NCBI GenBank assembly: GCA_038231495.1
Contig: JBBRLG010000152.1
Span: 1-13,391 of the forward strand
Origin: JBBRLG01 sp038231495
Lineage (GTDB): Bacteria > Planctomycetota > Planctomycetia > Gemmatales > Gemmataceae
Direction: 5' to 3'
DNA: 13,391 bases
The stretch's first letter is position 1, and every line of letters starts with the position of its first letter. The position numbers were made by a program, and so were the translations under genes. The notes below the pieces were generated by a model, which saw only the letters and a program-made list of their open reading frames with translations, had not been told where the DNA came from and searched no databases. Positions 1 through 5,256 of this stretch are shown here, in pieces.

Positions 1-129
1 GGCTGGCTGGGCCGGTATCGGCGGTTGAGTAAGGATTATGAGCGCCTGACCGACACCAGCGAGGCAATGATTTATATCGCTATGATCCATCGAATGTCCC
101 GACAATTATTACCGGAGAAGGCTTTTTAA
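1..129 (+). CDS. IS5-family transposase, C-terminal fragment
   Basis: Frame 1 is open from the window edge to a TAA at 127-129 and encodes the last 42 residues. The peptide contains WLGRYRRLSKDYERLTDTSE followed by a short helical tail. This is the conserved stretch that directly follows the catalytic glutamate (…ERTFAWLGRYRRL…) in IS5-family DDE transposases. The catalytic residues themselves lie to the left of the window. The last codons overlap the inverted repeat of the element and the altered 3' end of the ATPase frame on the other strand. Whether the whole transposase is intact cannot be judged here. Confidence 0.85.
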   Translation, partial: GWLGRYRRLSKDYERLTDTSEAMIYIAMIHRMSRQLLPEKAF

Positions 130-139
130 ACACCCTCTC
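1..139 (+). mobile_element. Right end of an IS5-family insertion sequence (partial)
   Basis: The window opens inside an insertion sequence. Its transposase ends at 129, and the likely terminal inverted repeat follows at once, reading outward-in on the minus strand as GAGAGGGTGTTTAAAAAGCC. The exact boundary cannot be fixed because the other end lies outside the window; 137 or 139 are the best candidates. A TCA at 138-140 could be a TNA-type target duplication. The element lies at the 3' end of the ATPase gene and appears to have removed its C-terminus. Confidence 0.75.
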
Positions 140-1152
140 AACTGGGCGAAAAAGGTGCGCCATTCGGAATCGCTTTCAAAAAGAGCCTCGCGCGCTTCCG
201 CCTGATCGAATGCGAAAAAGAAGACCAAGTCGGGGCAAGATTTGCCCGCCGTAGTGAGCCTCGCCGAAACGTCGGGTGTAAACAAGCTGATCAGAATTTT
301 GATGACATCCATTACCTTGAATTTTCGATCGATCTCATCGCGGACGCCGAGTTTTTGCAGGAAATAATCGGCAACTGGCTTGCGACGCAGCCAGTGCAGC
401 ACCATTTCACGATCTTCCACGAAAAGGTAGCGCAGGAGCACTCGCATAGCGTAGCGGTGAAACAGGTTGCTGCTGTTGACCAGGAAGCGCTTGCACACGT
501 ACGCGGCAAACGGCGCAAATTCGATCCGGCGGAACACGCCCAAGTCGCGATTCTCGATAGCGCTCACGAACAGGCTGTGTTCGGAGCCGGTCACCTTTCC
601 CCACAACCCACTCAAAAAACCGGCCAACGACCGCGATTTAAACCGTTCGATCTCGCCGGGCCTGTCAACGATTTGCTGCAACGCTTGAAAGGCGATGTCC
701 TGAATTCGCGCCAGCAGCAGGTGCGGTTCTTCGAGTGACGGGTAAACCAGGGCTTCAAGGATCCAGTCGAGAAGGCATTCTTCAAACTCTGGTGCTTTCC
801 AGTGGTTGGAGTTGCACACTAGGACGTATCGCAGGGCGTTGGCTTTCTTCCGATCCCGAAAGCAGTTGATAAGGTGCGTCTTGCCCATGCCGGGGTTGCC
901 CGTGAGAATCACCACCTGGGAAACCTGGCCGTGGTGGATTTCATTGATGATCGCCTCAATGCGCTCGCGCACCTGGCGGTGGATCATGGGAACGTCGGAG
1001 GCTGTCACGTCCGTGTCGTAGCGGGTAACCGCGTCCGCACTGAACGGCGAGAAATTGAATTCCGGGTCGCGGCCGAAACGCATCTTGTAGGCGCGCTGGG
1101 TTTCCAGGCGGAGCAGTTCCGCGTCGGGGAGGACGGGCGCGAGCGATTTCAT
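109..1152 (-). CDS. P-loop ATPase of unknown system, 3' end truncated by an IS
   Basis: A 347-residue product is predicted from the ATG at 1152, which overlaps the stop of the preceding gene in an ATGA; the longer upstream frame is not credible. Seen: a Walker A loop at residues 85-92 (GNPGMGKT) after a hydrophobic strand (VVILT), a following strand with VLVCNSNHW, and a Walker B-like strand at about 309-316 (LVFFFAFDQ, with D316). The order fits a STAND/AAA-like ATP-binding protein; the FDQ.E form of Walker B also occurs in ATPases of several bacterial conflict systems (family knowledge, not searched). Between the two motifs lies a helical region of about 190 residues. The frame runs into the IS terminal repeat about 20 residues after Walker B, so the last roughly 9 residues are IS-encoded and everything C-terminal is missing. 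Likely non-functional. The specific family is not recognised. Confidence 0.7.
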   Translation of the reverse strand: MKSLAPVLPDAELLRLETQRAYKMRFGRDPEFNFSPFSADAVTRYDTDVTASDVPMIHRQVRERIEAIINEIHHGQVSQVVILTGNPGMGKTHLINCFRDRKKANALRYVLVCNSNHWKAPEFEECLLDWILEALVYPSLEEPHLLLARIQDIAFQALQQIVDRPGEIERFKSRSLAGFLSGLWGKVTGSEHSLFVSAIENRDLGVFRRIEFAPFAAYVCKRFLVNSSNLFHRYAMRVLLRYLFVEDREMVLHWLRRKPVADYFLQKLGVRDEIDRKFKVMDVIKILISLFTPDVSARLTTAGKSCPDLVFFFAFDQAEAREALFESDSEWRTFFAQLRGCLKSLLR

Positions 1153-1984
1153 GACGGTTTCCACCGGGCGTAGTAGTAAAGTTTGTTGTTGTGGTCGATG
1201 CCCTTGTCCGGTTCGGCGGCCATGTGGACTTCGTTGAGCACGTGCAATTCCAGTTCCCGCCGCTGCCACAGGGCCATTAGTTCGTCGTGGAACTCCTTCA
1301 CCGTGAGGTTGGGAAGGAACTTCCGCGTTTCGTGGTAGAGGCGCGGCAGTTCCACGACGCCGTCCTTGAATTCGATGAACCGGCAAAGTCGGTCGTAGGC
1401 GTTCCGCAGCGCGACGGGAAGAGTCAGGGGTGCGGCTGAGGGGGGCGTTGGTTGATCGGAACGGCTAGCCGCCGGCATAGCGTTCAAGGTTTGGTCGAGG
1501 CGGTGGCGCATCGCGGCGAACGCCTGATCGATCCGATCGAGGATTGCGGAATCGCTCGTACCTTGGGTGGCCGGCTTTACCTTTTCCAACTGGTTGGCCA
1601 GGTCGCTTTCCAGTTTCTTAACCTTTTCTAACAGAGCGCTGACTTGCTCGGCCAATTTTTCGAGCGCTTTAGGCGTCTTGCCGTCATCCGTTCCCTTGCC
1701 CTTGGCATTCGCACCAATGGCAGCCTGAACTTCGGCGCGCAGGTGGCTACGATCCGCTTCGAGGCTTTGCTTCACCCCCATAAAATACCCGGAGATAGTA
1801 GCAGCTAATGCGGCCGGGTCGGCGGACTGACGTAGGTACTGCTCCCCTTTTTCGGTGAGACTGAGTACGGTAATCGTCTTCATCCCAGCTTTGCCGACCT
1901 TGTTGGTCGTGGCAATTTTGGTCTTACCCTCCTCGGCCAAACCCTCTTCGTTTGCTTGCTTTAGGGGAGCCTTAAAAGTCTTTA

Positions 1985-2003
1985 GAGACAAAGGAAAAAA
2001 TGA
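1985..2003 (+). repeat. Terminal inverted repeat of the IS, left
   Basis: GAGACAAAGGAAAAAATGA, identical to the reverse complement of 2862-2880. It is preceded by the target duplication TTA at 1982-1984. Confidence 0.95.
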
Positions 2004-2008
2004 CCGGA

Positions 2009-2806
2009 TCACAGGAACCACATGCAGATGAGGGCAGAGCCCAGCGCCACGAAGGCCTTATGGACGGCGCCATCGGGATCCGTCCGCAAGCGGAGCTTGC
2101 GGAAGCTATGCAACCAGGCATTGGTACGTTCCACCACCCAGCGATAGACGCCCAAGCCACTGCCATGCTCGGTCCGACGCTTCGGAATCTTTGGCTCGAT
2201 TCCCCGCTCCCGCAGTTCCTCTCGGTGTGGTTCCGAATCGTAGGCCCGGTCCGCATACAGTTCTTCGGGCTGGGTGGGCTTGTCTCCCTCCTCCCCGGAA
2301 AGGTCTGGGATGCTGTCTACCAAGGGTAACAACTGGGTCACATCCGCGGCATTGGCCCCTGTCACGGTGACCGCCAGGGGAATGCCCTGGGCATCGGTCA
2401 GCACATGGTGCTTGGTCCCTAACTTGCCTCGGTCCGTGGGGTTAGGTCCGGTGTCGTCGCCGCCGCCCAGGGCACGGGCCTTGGTGCTGTCCGCCGCCCC
2501 GCGCGACCAATCGATCTTGTTCGCTTCCTGGAGTTCTTGCAGGAGGAGGTGGTGGAGTCTGTCCCAAATCCCCGCCTCCTGCCAGGCTTGGAGATAGTGC
2601 TTGCAGGTCTTGCCACAGCCCCAGCCCAGTTCAGCGGGCAAGTCCTCCCAGTTGATGCCAGTCTTCAGGACGAAGACGATGCCCGTCAAAATCATTCGGT
2701 AGTCCAGAGGCTTGCGACCGGGAAAGCGGAAGCGTCGGGGCGGTGGTGGTGGCAGCAGCGGTTCGATGCGTTGCCAAAGACCGTCACTTACCAGTGGCTT
2801 CGCCAT
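2009..2806 (-). CDS. IS5-family DDE transposase
   Basis: The 265-residue product begins MAKPLVSDGLW at the ATG at 2806; GGGAGGA (2819-2813) lies six bases before it, which favours this start over the ATGs at 2812 and 2827. The N-terminal 80 residues contain the DUF4096-type segment (PGRKPLDYR, INWEDLP, YLQAWQEAGIW). The DDE nuclease core follows, with D106 (AADST), D186 (YADRAYD) and E226 (VVERTNAWLHSFRKLRLR); the last motif is the Y-(2)-R-(3)-E-(6)-K signature of this family. It would cut and rejoin DNA at the ends of its own element. The stop lies six bases inside the left inverted repeat. Length and motifs are normal for the family and no frameshift is seen. Confidence 0.95.
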   Translation of the reverse strand: MAKPLVSDGLWQRIEPLLPPPPPRRFRFPGRKPLDYRMILTGIVFVLKTGINWEDLPAELGWGCGKTCKHYLQAWQEAGIWDRLHHLLLQELQEANKIDWSRGAADSTKARALGGGDDTGPNPTDRGKLGTKHHVLTDAQGIPLAVTVTGANAADVTQLLPLVDSIPDLSGEEGDKPTQPEELYADRAYDSEPHREELRERGIEPKIPKRRTEHGSGLGVYRWVVERTNAWLHSFRKLRLRTDPDGAVHKAFVALGSALICMWFL

Positions 2807-2861
2807 GACCATTCCTCCCAAGGGCACAGGGAGAAGTCAGTGCAGCTGCCGTGCCCATTCC

Positions 2862-2880
2862 TCATTTTTTCCTTTGTCTC
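2862..2880 (-). repeat. Terminal inverted repeat of the IS, right
   Basis: On the minus strand this reads the same 19 bases as the left repeat with no mismatch. It is followed by the second TTA at 2881-2883. Confidence 0.95.
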
Positions 2881-2975
2881 TTAAGAGCGGTGTAGCGACA
2901 TCAACGGAGCGCCCGCCAAGTAACCGAACCGCGAGGAGGGCGAGGAGTAAATTCGGATCGGTTTGCACGGTCGAA

Positions 2976-2980
2976 CCCTC
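2976..2980 (-). promoter_or_regulatory. Ribosome-binding site deciding the GTG start of the split gene
   Basis: GAGGG on the minus strand, seven bases before the GTG at 2968-2966. It is the only good Shine-Dalgarno match in the open stretch between the upstream stop (3037-3035) and the IS, and it supports the GTG as start of the interrupted gene. Confidence 0.5.
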
Positions 2981-2982
2981 AG

Positions 2983-3034
2983 TTTGGGTGCCAGTTGTTG
3001 CAACGTGATACAGGTTGTTGCGCCTACACCCAAA
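2983..3034. repeat. 8-bp inverted repeat near the start of the split gene
   Basis: TTTGGGTG at 2983-2990 and CACCCAAA at 3027-3034 are perfect inverted copies separated by 36 bases. The spacer itself contains GTTGTTGC twice. The repeat lies just upstream of the proposed ribosome site and GTG start of the winged-helix gene, where an operator would be plausible. A chance match of this length is also possible. Confidence 0.3.
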
Positions 3035-3198
3035 TTACAATCGCCGTCGTCCGCGGCAATGGCCAAGTTTGGTTGCTACCATACCTAGCGGACTGTCTTG
3101 AGTGACGATAGTAAAGGAAGGCGGACGGTTTGTCGCTGAAAAAGCGAGACTAAAGGTGACCCTTTACGCGTCTTTGAACGCCACTCGCCAAGTACCAC

Positions 3199-3522
3199 TC
3201 ATTTGCGCTCGTAAACGCTCATCGCCGTCAGCGACGCCGCCAGTTCGTCCGCCGGCCGCCCGGTTTTTGCCGCCAGAAACGCCACGGCGGCGCGGGGCAG
3301 ATGATGACAACGTGCCAGCACGGCCGTCCATTGCCGGACGACGGTTTGCAAATCGGCAGACGCCAGGACGACGACCGGGCGCTGGGCGCGGTCGCACCAG
3401 CGCCGCCAGCAGGCGCTGCCGAGCGGGACGGGCGCCGCCAGACACGAAAGCACGCCAACGCCGGCACGACGCTGGCGTTCCTGCCGTTCCAGGGTAATCT
3501 CGACGGCAGCCGGTGCGGACAT
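3199..3522 (-). CDS. Small protein of unknown function, 107 aa
   Basis: The ATG at 3522 is preceded by AGGAAG with a six-base gap, a good ribosome site. The product has no signal peptide or membrane helix that I can see. It starts with a charged helix (EITLERQERQRR), has a hydrophobic strand (RPVVVLASADLQ) in the middle, and ends with alanine-rich helices (AAVAFLAAKTGRPADELAASLTAMS). The periodic hydrophobic pattern and the ribosome site favour a real gene over the overlapping frames. It ends abruptly in YERK and could be the N-terminal remnant of a longer protein. It lies on the same strand and about 230 bases upstream of the interrupted winged-helix gene, so it may have belonged to the same transcription unit. 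Family not recognised. Confidence 0.5.
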   Translation of the reverse strand: MSAPAAVEITLERQERQRRAGVGVLSCLAAPVPLGSACWRRWCDRAQRPVVVLASADLQTVVRQWTAVLARCHHLPRAAVAFLAAKTGRPADELAASLTAMSVYERK

Positions 3523-3562
3523 TGATGGCTTCCTGATTTAGCCAATTGCCGGGTGGCGGGTA

Positions 3563-3590
3563 GACGCATTTCTAATCATTGAGATGCGTC
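3563..3590. repeat. 7-bp inverted repeat upstream of the 107-aa gene
   Basis: GACGCAT (3563-3569) and ATGCGTC (3584-3590) are perfect inverted copies with a 14-base AT-rich centre. The site lies 41-68 bases upstream of the ATG at 3522, a position where a dimeric regulator could bind. No regulator is known to match it. Confidence 0.3.
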
Positions 3591-3622
3591 CCCTTTCTCG
3601 GTCCTCATTCAAGGGTGAGGGA

Positions 3623-3645
3623 CGGTCTGGCCAGAAACCAGACCG
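3623..3645. repeat. Hairpin with 8-bp stem
   Basis: CGGTCTGG (3623-3630) and CCAGACCG (3638-3645) pair perfectly around a 7-base loop. No run of T follows on either strand, so it is not a standard terminator. Confidence 0.5.
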
Positions 3646-3837
3646 CCGACGCCTTCCACGATGATGCGTCGAAAAGTATCTGCACCGCCGAGGCGACTGC
3701 GAACGTCCAGGATTTCCAGTCCCGCCAGACAGCCTACCCGATCGTAATGGGTGTGGCAAATCTTTCGGGGAGCGAAACGCTTCCTGCCCTCTCCCCCGAA
3801 GGTGCGCGGCGAGCCATGCACCGACCGCAGAAGCTTT

Positions 3838-3871
3838 TTCGCTTGCGCCAGCGTCCGCTGGCGCAAGCGAA
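3838..3871. repeat. Perfect 16-bp palindromic hairpin, REP-like
   Basis: TTCGCTTGCGCCAGCG at 3838-3853 is followed after two bases (TC) by its exact reverse complement at 3856-3871. On the plus strand a short T-run precedes rather than follows the stem, so a rho-independent terminator is unlikely on either strand. Its core (GCTTGCG) is shared with the hairpin at 9441-9493. Both look like members of a dispersed extragenic palindrome family, which is an inference from two copies in this window. Confidence 0.75.
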
Positions 3872-3890
3872 CGACACCCCGTTTTACTTT

Positions 3891-4061
3891 GGCTAGGGTC
3901 GGCCTTTTTGTGGCGAGGGTCGAGATTGGCCAGGGTCGATCCGGCGTCGGTGGTGATGCGTAAGATCATACTGATAAATGGTTTACGGCTGGCTTGCGGA
4001 AAGCGTTTGCGCAAAAGCGGTTCGACCCTCGCCATATGTTGATTGGCTTGGCTAGGGTCGG
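3891..4061. repeat. Cluster of five GGCNAGGGTCG motifs
   Basis: GGC-T/G/C-AGGGTCG occurs at 3891, 3912, 3928 and 4050 on the plus strand and at 4033-4023 on the minus strand. The copies at 3912-3923 and 4022-4033 form a 12-bp perfect inverted pair (GGCGAGGGTCGA). The copies at 3891 and 4050 are identical over 12 bases (GGCTAGGGTCGG). Spacing is irregular, which argues against a simple tandem repeat. The role is unknown: protein-binding sites or decayed repeat sequence are both possible. Confidence 0.5.
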
Positions 4062-4287
4062 ACAGACCCGGTCGTCATCCAAAGGGGTCGCGGTTGGACA
4101 ACGATTGGCACGCGCGGCGGGGCGGACGACTCCCCCCGGCGACCACCCCACGGCCCCGAAACATTTGCCACCCCCCGCCAGACCGGTGCCGCGCTCGCCT
4201 CTGGCATCCGCCGGGCCGACGTGATAGCCTAAAGCGGAAGCTTTCAACCGTTTCCGTTCCACCGCGCGAGGGGACGCTACTGCCACG

Positions 4288-5235
4288 ATGAAACCACCAC
4301 TCCGGTTCCGAGTTCCAGTCGCCGCGCCCGTCCTCCGTACCCTGGTCCTGTTCGGCCTCCTGGCCGCCACCGGCTGTGGTGGCGACCGCACCAAGCCGGA
4401 CCTCGTTTGGGGCCGTCGCGGCGTCCAGGACGGCGACCTCGTTCGACCACGCGCCGCCGCCATCGACGCCCACGACCACCTTTACATCGTCGATTTCACC
4501 GCCCGCATCCAGGTCTACGACCGCGACGGCAACTACCTGCACCACACCTGGATCACGCCCGACTATCGCAAGGGCCGGCCCAGTGGCCTGAGCATGGACC
4601 GCGACGGCAACCTCATCGTCAGCGATTCGCACTACAACTGTTTCCGCATCTATTCGCCCGACGGCGTCGAATTGCGCGTCATCGGCGGTAAAGGCGGCAC
4701 CGCGCCCGGCGAACTAGGTTACGTCAGCGACGTGGTGCAGGACGCCGACGGCTGCTTCTACGTCGCCGAGTTTGGCGAGAACGAACGTATCAGTAAGTTT
4801 GACCTGGACGGCAACTTCATCAAGTGCTGGGGCAGTCACGGCACCGAGCCGGGCCAGTTTCAGCGGGCGCGGGCGTTGGCCCTCGGTCCGAAAGACGGTT
4901 GCCTTTACGTCGCCGATTCGGTGAACCACCGCATCCAGGTTTTCAGCCGCGACGGCGCGTTGGTGCGCTGTTGGGGCGAAGCGGGCGGCGAACCGGGGCA
5001 ACTGGCACTGCCGTACGACCTGGCCTTCAACGCGGCGGGCGAATTGTACGTCGCCGAGCGCGAGAACCATCGCGTGCAGAAGTTCACCAGCGACGGCCAG
5101 TCTCTCGGCTGTTGGGGCGGTCCGGGCCGTGCGCCGGGGCAGTTGCACGACCCGTGGGCGCTCGTCGTCGATAGCAAGGGGTACGTCCACGTCATGGACA
5201 CCGAGAACCACCGCATTCAGCGCATCAAGTTTTGA
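4288..5235 (+). CDS. NHL-repeat lipoprotein
   Basis: The 315-residue product starts with a basic stretch and a hydrophobic segment ending in LLAATGC, a lipoprotein signal with C30 as the likely lipidated residue (the -3 position is A rather than L). Residues about 38-315 form six NHL-type repeats of about 40-45 residues. Each has a pattern like P..A.D..G.LYVAD..NHRIQ.F..DG, clearest in repeats 4 to 6, with G..PGQ(F/L) linkers between them. Six blades fit a closed beta-propeller, usually a protein- or ligand-binding platform rather than an enzyme. It is expected to sit on the outside of the cytoplasmic membrane. The stop is 21 bases from the next gene, so it is probably the first gene of that operon. 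No strong ribosome site was found; GAGGGG lies about 14 bases before the ATG. Confidence 0.88.
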   Translation: MKPPLRFRVPVAAPVLRTLVLFGLLAATGCGGDRTKPDLVWGRRGVQDGDLVRPRAAAIDAHDHLYIVDFTARIQVYDRDGNYLHHTWITPDYRKGRPSGLSMDRDGNLIVSDSHYNCFRIYSPDGVELRVIGGKGGTAPGELGYVSDVVQDADGCFYVAEFGENERISKFDLDGNFIKCWGSHGTEPGQFQRARALALGPKDGCLYVADSVNHRIQVFSRDGALVRCWGEAGGEPGQLALPYDLAFNAAGELYVAERENHRVQKFTSDGQSLGCWGGPGRAPGQLHDPWALVVDSKGYVHVMDTENHRIQRIKF

Positions 5236-5256
5236 CCAGGAAACCGGGTATCCACC

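Larger units (their letters stand above)
1985..2880 (-). mobile_element. Complete IS5-family insertion sequence, 896 bp
   Basis: The element is bounded by perfect 19-bp inverted repeats (1985-2003 and 2862-2880) and flanked by TTA on both sides (1982-1984, 2881-2883). A three-base TNA duplication and a length just under 900 bp fit the IS1031-type group of the IS5 family. It carries one transposase gene with all three catalytic acids and no frame damage, so it is probably active or recently so. It interrupts the putative winged-helix gene, and deleting it together with one TTA restores that reading frame exactly. Confidence 0.9.
1149..2968 (-). pseudogene. Putative winged-helix/coiled-coil protein gene, split by an IS5-family element
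   Basis: The gene is in two parts, 2968-2884 and 1984-1149, separated by the IS at 1985-2880 plus one copy of its TTA duplication. Joining the parts gives an open frame of about 306 codons. The start chosen is a GTG at 2968 with GAGGG seven bases before it; the frame is open back to a stop at 3037-3035 and has no ATG. The N-terminal 75 or so residues are helical, then basic, ending in ITVLSLTEKGEQYL, which resembles the wing of a winged-helix DNA-binding fold. Next come a long charged helical region, probably coiled coil (ALEKLAEQVSALLEKVKKLE), a low-complexity linker, and a compact C-terminal domain ending in YYYARWKPS. The stop overlaps the ATPase start, so the two were translationally coupled. 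The downstream part could use an ATG inside the IS (2021), but no ribosome site precedes it. Function unknown. Confidence 0.7.
3523..4287. other. 765-bp gene-free region between the two gene blocks, rich in repeats
   Basis: No open frame here has both a credible start site and recognisable protein features. It separates the minus-strand block from the plus-strand gene row, so it must hold the promoters of both, but I see no clear -35/-10 pair. It contains three inverted repeats (3563-3590, 3623-3645, 3838-3871) and a cluster of short GGCNAGGGTCG repeats (3891-4061). From about 4080 to the lipoprotein start the sequence is C-rich and featureless to me. Confidence 0.5.

Noticed and set aside
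1153..1386. N-terminal extension of the ATPase frame upstream of 1152
   Set aside because: It overlaps the coding sequence of the preceding gene in another frame and is Arg/Pro-rich; the ATG in the ATGA overlap is the natural start.
2881..3066. A 61-codon minus-strand frame (MAIAADDGDC…)
   Set aside because: It ends at the IS edge and overlaps the other frame, which rejoins exactly with the interrupted winged-helix gene.
3609..3866. An 85-codon minus-strand frame with a protein-like stretch (YDRVGCLAGLEILDVRSRLG)
   Set aside because: The stretch looks somewhat like real protein and may be a gene remnant, but the start lies inside the palindrome and no family could be named, so it is not annotated.
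3538..4035. A 165-codon minus-strand frame in the gene-free region
   Set aside because: It runs straight through the perfect palindrome at 3838-3871 and the short repeats, is Arg/Ser-rich, and has no ribosome site or domain.
4375..5211. Several antisense and out-of-frame open stretches within the NHL gene
   Set aside because: They are periodic because the propeller repeats are periodic, and none has its own ribosome site.
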